DNA from: Cryptomeria japonica
Lineage: Eukaryota; Streptophyta; Pinopsida; Cupressales; Cupressaceae
Assembly (NCBI RefSeq): GCF_030272615.1
Contig: NC_081414.1
Span: 910,167,009 to 910,231,008, forward strand
DNA: 64,000 nt
Direction: 5' to 3'
A program made the translations under genes and the position numbers. This document shows, one piece after another, positions 49,546-61,762 of the stretch (position 1 is its first letter; every line of letters begins with the position of its first letter). Under the pieces are notes generated by a model. It was not told the DNA's origin and did not search any database. It worked only from the letters and a program-made list of their open reading frames with translations.

Positions 49546-51002
49546 ATGTTTCTAAATGCGTTTTAAATATGTTGGTAAGTGCAAATGATATTGGGATGAT
49601 ATGATAACTAATGGGGATAATAACTGCACCTTAATGTAATGATAATAAATGTAATGTGAATGAATTCTAAAATGAACATAATAAGATGCTTATTAATGAA
49701 TGAATGAATGCACTGTGTATCTAAATGGATAAATGGATGTGTGTAATAATGAGTTGATAAGATGATAATGGATAATTTACACTGGATGAAATGTTTAGTA
49801 AATGATTTAAACAATCAAAGACAATTTGATCCCATGAATGAATCTAATTATTTATGATTGGTGCAAGCATGAAAATGATTTTGTTTAATGAAAACTAATG
49901 GCAACAATGAACTATATGCAATGTTTAAGTTTAAAAATGACATGAATGGTCGCAATGCCAGATGCACCTATATGCAAGGATGATATGATTATGCAAGGTT
50001 GTTTTAAGACTTTGCATAATGCATTGATGATGTATCAGAGTACTCGGTCGTGATTGTATCCAAGACCAGCTTTTATTAATCATTTTTACATGTAAAAGCC
50101 TATATATGAATGAATGGATGGGTGATATGCAACGGAATGCAAGATATAAACAGATGAGGTGAAATGACGATCCATAGTGCTCTATTTTCATCATTGAGCT
50201 TTAAAATGTTGGAAGAGAATACAAGCATCTTGACATAATGATTCAAGATGACCTGAGTATTTCTTTCATGGATTTTAATATAGCAAGTTAATGCAAACGA
50301 CTTGATATAAGGGTCAAGTCGACCAGAGTATTGTTTGCGGAACAGACAAGGATTATCTCCTTTCGTGCATGACTTCGATCGTCCTCCTTGATCTTAGGCT
50401 GATCAGATCCTGAGACAAGTGCATACCGTACTAAGAAAATAAAACCTTTAGCCAATTTGGAGGAAGAGGAATCAAAGGATGAGCATTGTACCTGCAACCA
50501 AACAGTATATATACATAAAGAATAAAGAATATGGATCCTTGGTAATGGTTCATGTTCATATAGTCGAGGTATACGCTATAGTCAGCAAGCCGTAGTGATC
50601 TATGACTGCATTTTGCATAAGATCACGTAGCTTAGTGAACTTCCCACGTAGACACCATTAGTACATGCCCCAAAACTTCATCGGAAATGATGCGCAAACA
50701 AAACAAAACAATGCTGAAAAGATCCCGATACAGATAAACAAACGATTGTACTCACAAATCAACCAAGTATTTGATAGCCTAACATAATTTTCTTGTCAAA
50801 GAAAATGTCATCTTGTCTTTGTTTTGGTAAGGAAGGATGCATCCTTGGTTAAAGACAGGTTTGGATTGTTGATGTCGATTGTTTTGGTGTGATTGGTAAA
50901 TGGTCATTTGTGTGAGTAGTTTGTCAATGTTTGTTTTGCATCTGATTGGATGAATATGTACAAGGTGTTGTCATGCTTTTGTGTGATTTTTGATGGGTTT
51001 TT

Positions 51003-51190
51003 CGATGTTTTTGGATTTTGTGAGTCATTTTTGAATGTTTTTGTATTTTGTGAGACATTTTTGAATGTTTTTAGATTTTGTGTTGAGACATTTTTGAATG
51101 TTTTTGTATTTTCTTCAGGACATTTTCCGAATGTTTTTGTATTTTCTTCAGGACATTTTCTGAATGTTTTTGGTATTTTCTTGATGATTG
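51003..51190 (-). repeat. Tandem array in the 3' region of element 2
   Basis: About six units of roughly 30 bases around TTTTTGAATGTTTTTGTATT. The later ones carry CTTCAGGACATTTTC, which on the minus strand is GAAAATGTCCTGAAG and shares its core with the array of element 1. Two more units lie at 51523-51585, beyond the hairpins. Confidence 0.75.
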
Positions 51191-51429
51191 CTTGAATGAA
51201 GAGCGTAATGATATATAAGACAATGTAGAATCCACTTCCATCACTTAGGATAAGGGTATTGCCCCCAGGTTTTAGACCTGAATATGAAAAGGTGGGATGC
51301 GAGACGCATTGGAGTACTTTCTTAATTGTAGATCAAATAACAAGTCATGGTTGGGATGGATGGATGTGTGTGTGCATGAATGTGATCGCAACGAGCCTGA
51401 AAGATACTGGAGCCATTGCCTTTACGAGT

Positions 51430-51494
51430 GGCGCCTGTTTGCCAGGTTTTCACCATCGTACTTACCCAAGGTGCCACCGGAGTGGTTGTTCACC
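51430..51494 (-). other. Conserved post-pol GTGAAAACC hairpin pair (element 2)
   Basis: On the minus strand GGTGAACAACCACTCCGG-type (51494-51470) and GGTGAAAACCTGGCAAACAGG-type (51454-51430) units, in the same order and place after pol as 6257-6322 of element 1. Between them GGGTAAGTACGATGG matches GGGCAAGTACCATGG of element 1. Confidence 0.5.
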
Positions 51495-51611
51495 GTTTGG
51501 ATGCATGATTTTTCTTTACTTTTTTGAATGTTTTTGTATTTTCTTCAGGACATTTTCTGAATGTTTTTGGTATTTTTCTGATATGTAGGGGAGCCTGATG
51601 CCTTGTACACC

Positions 51612-54600
51612 TTAGGTATAAAACCTTTTGAGGTGCATGTTGTTGATTGGATCTGCGAGCGGTTCTCCTTCTGGTGTAGCCAACTGATATGCCCCGGACC
51701 CAAATACAGTAGTGACAACATATGGGCCCAACCAGTTTGATTCAAACTTGCCTTGATGTTCTCTGTTTGGTTGGTTGCGAGGATTTTCTCGAAGAACAAG
51801 ATCACCTACCTCAAATGTACGAGATCTAACTCGGTGATTGTAACTTCTACTCATGCGCTGCTGATAGGCTTTGAGGTGATTGTATGCAGCTTGTCTTTTC
51901 TCATCAAGTAACTCTAAGTCCTGAAGGCGTGAGACTCTGTATGCTTCATCATCGATGAGATTATGCAAGGAAACTCATAATGATGGTATCTCAACCTCAA
52001 TAGGTAAGATAGCTTCTGCACCATAGACCAATGAATAAGGAGTTGCACCTGTAGGGGTTCGAATGCTAGTTCGATATGCCCATAATGCTGGATTCAATTG
52101 AACATGCCAATCACGACCGGCATCATTGACTGTCTTCTTTAGGATTCTCAATATGTTTTTATTGGATGCTTCAGCCTGACCATTGCCTTGTGGGTAATAG
52201 GGAGTGGAAAAGCGATGTTGGATATGAAATTTCTCACAAAGTTCACGGACATCCTGATTTTTGAAAGGGAGACCGTTATCTGTGACAATAGACATGGGTA
52301 CACCATACCGGCAGATGATGTAATTGAGGATGAATGAGGCGATCTGCTTGCCGGTAACTTGGGTAAGTGGAACAGCTTCGATCCACTTGGTGAAATATTC
52401 AGTGGCGGTAATAATGAATTTATGGCCATTGGATGAAGATGGATGGATTTTACCCACAAGGTCAAGGCCCCATTGACAAAAAGGCCATGGTGTTGTGATT
52501 GGTTGCAGTTCCTGGGCCGGTGCATGTATCAAGTCGCCATGAACTTGACATTTCTTGCATTTCCTGACAAAATAGTAGGAATCCTTTTCCATAGATGGCC
52601 AATAGTATCCAGCTCGCATGATCTTCTTGGCTAGTGATGGACCACTCGAGTGAGTCCCGCAAATTCCTTCATGTACCTCTTCCAGAACCTTTGTTATCTC
52701 ATCTTGTTCCAGACATCGAAGGAGAGTACCATCAAGACTACGTCGGTATAGGGTTTCGGCAATAATGGTATATCGAGCAGTTTGGCGAATGAAGGTTTTT
52801 CGTTGGTTATTTGATTGGTTGGGAGGAAGGGTGTGATCGTGGAGATAGGTGTAGAAATCACCGTACCATGGGGATTCGGAACCGACAAGGTGACATATGA
52901 TTTCGGATTCGGGGATATCATAAGCGGGAATCCAAAGCTGTTCTACCAAGAACTCGTAGCGTGTTGAATTCTGTGGAAGATCTAGTAGAGATGCGATAGT
53001 AGCCATAGCGTCAGCAGCTCGATTCTGATCTCTTGGTATCTGCTCAAAAGTAATAGTAGTGAATGATGTCTTTAGAGTGTCCACCATTTGCTTGTATGGC
53101 ATGAGTTTATCATCTTTGGTCTGATATTCATCAGTTGCTTGTCGAATGACCAGTTGTGAGTCGCCATATACTTGAAGTTCTTTTAATTTCCATTGTATGG
53201 CTAGCCTGAGTCCTGTGATCAAAGCCTCATATTCTGCTATGTTGTTTGTGCATGGAAATGTGAGCCTGTAAGACTTCGGGATGCTATCACCTTGAGGTGT
53301 GATAAACAGAATGCCTGCCCCCGAGCCATGCCTAGTGTATGAACCATCAAAATATAGTTTCCATGACTGTGCTTCTGTAATCATGAATATCTCTTCATCT
53401 GGAAAATTGGAAATGAGAGGATGATCACCTATGAGAGGCGCATCGGCCAACTGATCTGCAATGACCTGACCTTTGATAGCTTTACGGTCCACATACTCGA
53501 TGTCAAATTCACTTAGAATCATTACCCATTTGGCCAAGCGACCTGTCAATGCTGCTTTGCTAAGTAAGTACTTGAGTGGATCAATCTTTGCAATGAGTTG
53601 CACCTTGTGTGTCAATAGATAGTGCCTCAGTTTAGTGGCTGCCAGGATTACTGCTAAGCAAGCTCGCTCAATAGGTGTGTAATTGAGTTCATAGCCAACC
53701 AGTGTGCGAGAGATGTAGTATACAGCACACTCTTTTCCTTCTGCATTATGTTGTGCCAGTAGTACACCCAATGTTGTACTTGTTGCTGAAATATAGAGTA
53801 ATAATGGTCTACTTGGATCTGGTGGCATCAACAATGGTGGATTCGTGAGATAGTCTTTAAGTTCCTGAAATGCTTGCTGGCATCTGTCATCCCATTGAAA
53901 GCGTATGTTCTTGTGTAGCAGGTGTGTGAAGGGGTGACACTTATCAGCCAATTGTGCAATGAATCTTCGGATGGATTGAAGCCGTCCTTGTAATGTCCTT
54001 AGCTGACTGATATTCCGTGGAGGTGGCATGTCCATTATTGCCTTAATCTTTGCTGGGTCGACCTCAATACCTTTGCTTGAGACAATATATCCTAGAAGTT
54101 TCCCGGAGGTCACTCCAAAGACACATTTCTTTGGGTTGAGTCGAACATGATATTGTTCTAGTCTATCAAAGATTTGATCTAAGATATGGAGATGTCCTTC
54201 TCTTGTGAGTGATTTTGCTAGTAAATCATCCACATAGTCTTCCATCATAGTATGCATCATGTCATGGAAGATGGTGGTCATTGCTCTTTGATAGGTCGCT
54301 CCTGCATTCTTTAGACCAAAAGGCATTACATTCCAGCAGTATGTGCCCCATGGACATGTGAAGGTTGTCTTATGTTGATCTTCTGGTGTGATCTTTATTT
54401 GATTGTATCCTGAAAAGCCATCCATGAGTGAAAGCATGGCATGTCCCGCTGTTAGATCCACTATGATGTCAATATTTGGAAGAGGGAAGTCATCCTTAGG
54501 ACATGCCTTATTTAGATCTCTGAAATCAGTACATATGCGGATGCCCCCTTTTGGTTTGCCAACTGGTACAATGTTGGAGATCCATTCTGCATAATCAATT

Positions 54601-57600
54601 GGTCTAATGAAACCAACATCCAGGAGTTTCTTGAGTTCAGTTTTGACTAGCACGGCAATCTGAGGATGCATCTTACGAAGCTTCTGCTTGATAGGTTTGG
54701 CTCCTTTTGCTACTGTGAGATGATGCATGACTAAATCAGGATCAAGCCCAGGCATGTCTGCATATGACCATGCAAAGTTGATCTGACGCTGTTGGAAGAA
54801 CTCTATAAATTGAGGTTGTTCCTCTGGAGTGAGAAGAGATGCCAGATGTATGATATGAGGGTTTTCAGGAGTCCCCACATTGTATTCTTTGGTCTCCTCA
54901 ATGAGAATCGTCGATCGTTCCTGTTGTGTACTAGCAGGGAGAATGTCAAACCCTTCATCCTCAGGCGCCTCAGAGAGGTTTTCACCATTGGATACGCTCT
55001 TTCTTTTTACTTTTGTCGGATCAAACAGTGCCACAGTGTGGTTTTCACTGGAAGATCCATGTTTTATTGTTATATTTTTGCAGCTGAAGGGTTTGGCATC
55101 CGCCCCGAAGTATGCTGCGCTATTAAGTTCAATGGCGAATCCAGCTTTGTGATCCCCGCTTGGTAGATTATCCCTTAATTCCAAAAAGTCAATGATAGCC
55201 TCATCGTTTTGGAAGAGGTCAAGACATGGAGGATTTGATTGGTTCCATTCGATGAGTTCAGGGTGGATAATGGGCATTACTTCATCGATTAGATTGAGTT
55301 CGTTAGAGGTATCAGTGAGGGTCAAGACCGTGTGGTGAAGGTTGTTGATGGTACTCTCCTTGTCAGAATCAGGCGTAGGATGAGACGTAGGGTCTGTGGA
55401 AGATGTTTCCAGCTCAGGTACCCAAGTGGTCTTTATCTGTGCTTCTCCGTAAATAGGAATGTCTTTGCGTGGCGGAGGTGGTGATGTGTCTTCCTCATCT
55501 GAAGTATTAAGTTGCACTGAATCGAATTCCCACTCATGTGAGTCGGTCTCTGAATCACTTTCCAGCATTCGATTGCTATACCATACTGGGATGTCTTTAG
55601 AGTTAAACACGGCAGGTGTGATTGGTTTATGTATCTTTGTAGTGATCGGTGCTGCAGGAACCGTGATGGGGTTTAAAGGATTTGTTACTGGAAGTATTGG
55701 TAATGGTGACTCAGTGGCTTCTGCTAGAACTACTGGCGCCATAGATGTTGCTGCGGGTTCTGATACAGTTATTGCTACAGATGGTGTTGCTGATGGGATT
55801 ACTGGTTCGTTTGGTGGGATGTTTGGCACTGGTGATGGTTGCGGTGGGTTTGTGAGCCTCGATGGGGCAGTGGCAATATTGCTTGATGGTGCTTTGAGTA
55901 TGAAAGGTGTCCTCTTTGCAGTAGGTGGGCAAAATGGTTTGCTGGGTTTACCTTTGAATCTGAGTTTAGGAAGGACTTCCTTTTCAAAGCCTAGGCCTGT
56001 ATTACCTTTGGGTTTGAACTCTGGCAGCAGTGGTTCTTGTCGTCCTTGTTTGCAGGATCCCAAAGCACTCTGACCATCATACCCCATTCTTTGCATAATG
56101 AGGAGGCCTTTGCCATACTGTTCTGTAGGAAGCGTAACTTGCGGTTTGTCAGTGGTAATGGGATCTTTATAGATCCAGTCAGCTAGGTCCTCATCTTGTG
56201 TCTCTTCCTCTTGACTCTTTCCAAGGACGAAAGGCGTTAAAGCACATGCGGGCGTGACTATGGATTGTTGGAGCAACTGCTGGGGTTTACCATGCGTTCT
56301 AGGAGAAGTGGGCATTTGTCCCACACAAAAGAGCTGACTCAAGTTATATTCCCCGGGACCTTCCTCTGTGGCTTTCATCTTAAGCTTTTCTTGCTTGGGT
56401 ATAGGAGTGTTTGAACTGGCCAGAGAGGCGGGATTTACATATGATGTGGAGGAAATGGCTTCCCTATTATTAGGAACAGTAATCTCTGGTTGATGGCTGA
56501 TATTATGGCAAAATGCAAAGGGATTTGCATCGCCCAGGATTGTGATCTCTGCACCGTTATGTGGGAACTTGATACATTGATGGTAGGTAGATGGAACGGC
56601 TTGCATGGCATGTATCCAAGGTCTCCCTAATAATAGATTATATGGCAGAGGAAGGTCCAGAACCTGACAAATGATGTGTTTTACCACGGGGCCCACTCGG
56701 ATTGGTAGGACCACGGCTCCTTTGGATGAACGCTCTGCATCATCATAGGCCTTGATGGTGATCTTCTTGCGAGGATCCACTGATTCTACTGCATAGCCCA
56801 ATGCTGTGACCAACTGTAGTGTGCAAATGTTTAGGCCTGCTCCATTATCAATCAAGACTCGCTTGATCCTGTGTTGGTTGACAAAGCCTTCAATGTGGAG
56901 TGAGGCGTTATGAGGTTGCTGGAAGGAAGAGTTGTCACTTTCGGAAAAAGTGAGACAAGGTGAGGACTTTAGATTTCCAACCATGGCTTGAAATTGGTCC
57001 GTGTTCAGGTTTGCAGGGACTGATGCCTCTTGGAGTGCTTGATCCAAGATTGTTTTATGAGAGGGTGACAGACGCAAAAGTTCCAAGATGGATATAAGTG
57101 CAGGGGTTTTGTCTAATTGTTCCACAAGATTGTACTGCTTTGGGATGGAGGTAGTGCCTTGTGGAGCTGCCTTTATGGTGACCTTGCCACGACGTGTAAC
57201 AACATTGCAATTTGAGGTGGGATTTTTGAAGGTGATAGTTGCAATTTGTTCACTGGCATCATACAGGTGATTGACAGTGTAATTATACGCAGCTTGTGTA
57301 TAATCAGTGGTATTAGGACCTCGTCTGGACGTGGAAGGACCCCTTTGATCTTGTGATGGAAGTGGATTCTTGAACATCTGATGATCATTATTGGTCATTT
57401 TTGGGTCATGCCCTTCAATTTCAATTTCTCCTCGATCAATAAGATCTTGAATGAGATCTTTCAATCGATGACAATTACTTGTCTTGTGTCCTCTTCCTTG
57501 ATGGAATTCACAATGTTCAGTATCTCTCCACCATGCCGGTTTGACCTGAGGCTCATAGTTTGATAACTTAGGTAGAGTGATCAAGTTTTGAGAAATGAGT

Positions 57601-57752
57601 TGTCGCATCACTATTTCAATGGGTTCCCCTAAGGGAGTGTATGTGCGTTTTTGTTTTTGTGGATGAGGTCTTGGTTCATCCTGAGATGTGATGCGACCTT
57701 GATTAGAAAGGACATTTGTGTTATTTTGAGGTGGAGGATTTTGTCCTGCAAA
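51612..57752 (-). pseudogene. Nucleocapsid-protease-RT-RNase H-RNase H-integrase of element 2, nearly intact
   Basis: Same frame as gag, open to a stop at 51612 except one TGA at 51975 (CTA-CGA-GTT likely original). In order: Cys/His knuckle near 57500 (CEFHQGRGHKTSNC); protease near 56850 (LIDNGAGLNICTL); G-patch-like GKGLLIMQRMGYDG near 56100; long Pro/Ser-rich linker 56000-55300; reverse transcriptase 54750-54150 with YVDD at 54225-54236; degenerate RNase H 53850-53500 (YISAT in place of the first Asp); second RNase H from 53355 (LYFDGSYTRHGSG); integrase with HHCC near 52690-52540 and DDE residues near 52465, 52285 and 52175. The enzymes copy the RNA and insert the DNA. With only two premature TGA codons this copy may have moved recently with help from intact relatives. 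Confidence 0.9.
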
Positions 57753-58898
57753 TCAAACCACAGGTTGTGCATTTTGGACAGTCCGAGCATCCACAACCCC
57801 ATCATTGACGATATTCTTATTCTTGTTCCAGAAGTTCGGTTTATCGCTATTGAAGCGCGGGCGAGGACCATCTTTGGGTTCATTAAAGATTTTGATGAGT
57901 CCTTTTTTGATGAGTGCCCGCTCACATTTTATACCCTTGGTGATCATATCGTTAAAAGAATCGGTGTCTTTGACATCCAGGTGAAATTCCATTTCTTCGT
58001 TTAAGTTGGAAATGAAAATTTCCACTAGTTCTCGTTCAGGTAACTGAAGAGAACGTCTGCTAGACATCTGGCGCCATCGTTGCAGGAATACTGAGAATAA
58101 TTCACCTGGTTTTTGTTTGGTGTTACATAGATCAGCCATGGTGATGTCGCGTTCAATATTATAAGAGTAATGAGATAGGAACTTCTGGATGAGTTCCTCA
58201 AATGTTCTTATGCCACCTGGTAGTCGGGAAAACCATGAGGTGGTTGTTCCTCCCAAGCTTTGGGGAAAAAGGCGCATTAAGTATGTGTCCTCATAAGCTA
58301 CTTCAAGACAAGCAGAATGAAATTCTCGGACATGATCACGGGGATCTCCCTTTCCTCTATATTTTTCGAATTTTGGTGTTTCGAACCCGCGTGGAAAAGG
58401 TGGCATATAAAGATTCCTATCAAACGGATAGGGACAGATGTCGTTGAGTGAGAATTGATTGGTCTTAACACCACTATGAAGTTGTTGGGCGAGATTCTCA
58501 ACTTGTTGCCGCAACATCTCTATTTCATTTGGAGGAGGAGGTGGTGGGTTACCTCGAGGGATGTTATATCTGATGTGATCTCTACGCCTTTCCTCCTCAT
58601 GGCGACTTTGTCTTTCTGATGCTTGTCTTAATTGGGCAAGATCAAAGTCTGAGGGGAGTTTGGCTCCTTCTTGAGCAAGTCTTAAGAAGTGAGCATCTGC
58701 GTTGCTCCTTAGTATTTCATCAAATAATCTGTTAAAATGAGGGTTATGCTGAACCCTTTCAATTGTTGAAGGAGTGGGTGTACCTGGGTTTTCATCATTC
58801 CCAGTTCCTCCAAGTGCTTCTTGAAATTCATTGAGGTTGTCCTCTTCTTCCTCAATTTCTATTTCTCGTTGCCTTGATCGTGATCGGGTTTGAGCCAT
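57753..58898 (-). CDS. Gag of element 2 (N-terminal part of the gag-pol frame)
   Basis: ATG at 58898-58896 begins MAQTRSRSRQREIEIEEEED. An acidic/Gln-rich N-terminus is followed by the retrotransposon gag core at about residues 165-330 (RDHVREFHSACLEVAYEDTY, then LSHYSYNIERDITMADL), which forms the capsid. A TGA at 57753-57755 ends this piece, but the same frame continues without shift into the nucleocapsid and pol. Element 1 has no stop at the matching place, and CGA to TGA explains it, so I read it as a recent mutation, not a programmed stop. Confidence 0.85.
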   Translation of the reverse strand: MAQTRSRSRQREIEIEEEEDNLNEFQEALGGTGNDENPGTPTPSTIERVQHNPHFNRLFDEILRSNADAHFLRLAQEGAKLPSDFDLAQLRQASERQSRHEEERRRDHIRYNIPRGNPPPPPPNEIEMLRQQVENLAQQLHSGVKTNQFSLNDICPYPFDRNLYMPPFPRGFETPKFEKYRGKGDPRDHVREFHSACLEVAYEDTYLMRLFPQSLGGTTTSWFSRLPGGIRTFEELIQKFLSHYSYNIERDITMADLCNTKQKPGELFSVFLQRWRQMSSRRSLQLPERELVEIFISNLNEEMEFHLDVKDTDSFNDMITKGIKCERALIKKGLIKIFNEPKDGPRPRFNSDKPNFWNKNKNIVNDGVVDARTVQNAQPVV

Positions 58899-61382
58899 GT
58901 TGTTTGCAAGTTTGTTTTTGAAGTTGATTGAAGATGATGATGAGTGGTGATGAAATGAAAGATTGATTGTTTAGTGATTTGTATTGTATGGGGATCTCGA
59001 GCACTTTAAGGTATATGTAACCGAAATTCCTTCGTTGAATTGCTTGCTTGTTTTGATGATTTTGGATGTGATAAGGTGTAGAGAAATCTGAGATGTGTTA
59101 CAGATTTTGACTACCTAGCAATGAGAGGATTCACTCATGAACTAGTTTTAACCTGCGTAGATGTGTCTCTTAGGATGAGTTTATCCTAGATGTAGAAACA
59201 ATCTAAAAGTGATGTGATGTGTTTGATTTTAAGCAATATCTAAAAAGAGAATTTGGGACAAGAACCTCTTAATGTTTTAAGAGTTTTTGGGATGGATTGA
59301 TGATGGAATGATAATGTATGAGTAAGATGATGGATGTTTTGTTTTCAACTTCAATAAAAACTTTGTGTCACAAATGGGACAAACTCTATCTCTTCCCTTT
59401 CGGGTGTTGGTGGCACTTCTCGAGCTGTGTTGTAGGTGATACAGATGTTTGGGAAGAATTTGGGGTTAATCTTTCCTCCTTGATTTTTGTGATAACTCAG
59501 AGCTCTATATTGCATAAAAGCTCTGCGGTTCAATGATTCGGAATCAAACTCGTTTGTTTTACCTTGAAGGTATAGACGCATGCGATGTAGAAAGACTCTA
59601 TGTGAGACAAAGATTTGTCTATTGAGATAGAAGAATTTCCTCCTTTTGATTAAAGCTTTTGAGCTTAATGGTCTCTTTTTCAAGGTGATACTCTGATGAC
59701 ACTTCTTCTTTCGCAAGATGTGAAGAATGGTCATAAATTTTTGACTCTTTGTTTGTTTGCACTTTGTTTTTGGTATTTTTGGTTGTGTTGACAGATGTTG
59801 GATGAGTACTTTGTTTTTGGGATTGATTTTCTGATTTTTCTTTGACAAGAAAACAAAGCAAGCACACAAACACAAGATTGTAGCCTTAAAGGCACAAATG
59901 AGTATGGGTCTAGATCAACCCAATCCTTGGACTTGTTTTTGACCCTTCCTTTAGATGTATTTTAAGGTGTAATTCCAAAGCCTGAAGTCGGCTCAATTTG
60001 CTCTAGGTCTGTAAAACGAACACACTTCAAACACTCTTTATCCCTAAGGTCAAATGGCCAGTTGTGATAAATTTAGCCCACATCTTGATATTTCTTCGAC
60101 TTTGGTACTACATACCTTATGAATCCCGCCGTGGCAGGTAAGGATGTGATATACTAAGTCTTGCACGAGCATAACAAATAGATGATCCCTATGATGGGGG
60201 AGTCACCACTTTTATCAAGCCACAAGTGACTTTTCAAAAAGCTATGTTTCTACTCAAGGAAATATGTATGGTGAGTATCTTGGGAGCAAAACCTTCTATG
60301 CTCTTGCACTAAATTATACCTCAAATATCCTCAATCAATAGAACAGGTGGGCTACTACTTAAAAGTGTTTAGTCATGTTCGATGGCTTTGGACATAAGTT
60401 CATTCTGCAGTGACTCACTTAAGAGCCTTGTAACTGGTGGTGGGGCCCATTTGTCCTTTCGGCCAGTTACACTGTAGGAACAGCTATACCCAAGGCTACA
60501 GCTTTCGCTCTCACCTGATTTCTATAGCGGCTCGAAGGATTTACCGCTCGAGGTCGTTCCCAAGAGTATCGATCCCTTGGCAGGCCTCTCTTAAAAAGAT
60601 AAAATTTTGAGCGTTACTAACACTTTTCTCTTGCACCTAGGACCATGAGAGCCAAGGGAGAGGATAGTGTGTGTTAGAAGTAGGACCACTCGACTGACTT
60701 TTTGTGCACAAGCGTGCCAAACACGTAAAACACTTGTTCCTTTTAATCCAGCATTTGCAAATGTGATCTAACTATTTGGAGATGTTGCTCCAACAGCCAT
60801 GGTGTTCTTTTTAACTTCAAAGCAATATGTTTTGTAATCTAGAAGTTGAAAGTCCTGGTCAACTTAATGAAAAACACGATTGCATGAAGGAAAATTTGTT
60901 TTTGCCAAAATGAAGACAAGTGGATTGTGTATTTTATTTGCACCAAAATTTGAAGTGTGGCTTGTGATTTTTAGATTTGATGCAAGAAAATGGAATTGTT
61001 TGGTTTTAAGCACCAAATAAAGTGTGTTTCCTAACTTGCAAGAAAACAAATGTTTGAATTTTGTTGTTCTTTTTACCTTGCAAATAAAGAAAGATGAATT
61101 TGTTTTAAGCACCAAAAACAAATTTGAGGTTCATTTTATGCACTCCAAAATGAGATGTGAGGTTTATTTTAACTTATGCAATAAGGGAAAAATGAATTCT
61201 TTTTAGCCAACTTTTTAAAGAAAGTAAAAAGAAAGATTTTTTTAGAGCATCTACTAACTCCTTTCCCTGCACACAAAAAGATTAGAACCTGCACCTGGTC
61301 AATAGTCAAAGCGTTAGTGTGGGCTTACACAAGCCTAAATGCTGATTTTGGGTTACAAAGCGAATTGGACAACACTCTGTCG
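58899..61382 (-). other. Leader of element 2 before gag, no supported gene
   Basis: About 2.5 kb. The longest minus-strand frame (59351-59875, 174 codons) is Lys-rich and lacks domain signals; I do not call it a gene, although Ogre elements can carry an extra reading frame before gag. Other parts are AT-rich. No canonical intron was identified. Confidence 0.4.
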
Positions 61383-61676
61383 CAATAGCGCTATTCTGCT
61401 TTTTTTTTTTTGCAAAAGCGCTAATTAATACAATAGCGCTAGTCTGCGGTCGCAGAAGCGCTATTTTACACAGTAGCGCTGAAATAATAGAAAAATCCGG
61501 AAAGTCAAAAGCGATAAAATAGTTGCAATAGCGCTAGAACTGTGACAAAGGCGCCAGAATAGAATCAATAGCGCTAAAACTTTTTCATTAGCGCTATTAT
61601 ATGGACAATAGCGCTAAAAGAAAATGTTGCAATAGCGCTAGAACGTGTTCAATAGCGCCGAAGCGCGACCTGTGTG
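61383..61676 (-). repeat. AGCGCT motif array in the 5' leader of element 2
   Basis: About ten copies of AGCGCT, most within CAATAGCGCTA on the plus strand (TAGCGCTATTG in the element's sense), spaced 15-45 bases, between the primer site and the rest of the leader. A second array in opposite orientation lies at 46040-46396. Confidence 0.8.
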
Positions 61677-61720
61677 GTAGTTTCAACAAGCAAAAATGTT
61701 AATTTTCAAAAAAAAACAAA

Positions 61721-61760
61721 GATCAGAAGGTTGCGTGTTCGATTCACGTCGGGTTCACCA
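61721..61760 (-). other. Primer binding site: 40-base copy of a tRNA 3' half
   Basis: Two bases inside the 5' LTR, the minus strand starts TGGTGAACCCGACGTG. Read on the plus strand, the 40 bases form tRNA positions 37-76: 3' anticodon stem TCAGA, variable loop AGGTT, a T arm GCGTG-TTCGATT-CACGT that pairs fully (one G-U), the 3' acceptor strand and CCA. Beyond position 37 the match stops. The sequence looks most like tRNA-Arg, the primer reported for Ogre elements; that assignment is from memory of the family. Ordinary primer sites match 12-18 bases. Confidence 0.8.
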
Positions 61761-61762
61761 AA

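Noticed and set aside
57753-57755. TGA between gag and pol of element 2 as a programmed readthrough stop
   Set aside because: Element 1 has a sense codon at the matching place, the nucleocapsid knuckle lies after the stop, and CGA to TGA explains it.
59351-59875. Ogre-type first reading frame in the leader of element 2
   Set aside because: Lys-rich composition, no recognised domain, and no matching copy in the window to test conservation.
61721-61760. A tRNA gene or tRNA fragment gene
   Set aside because: Only the 3' half is present, it includes the CCA that nuclear tRNA genes lack, and it sits exactly at the primer site.
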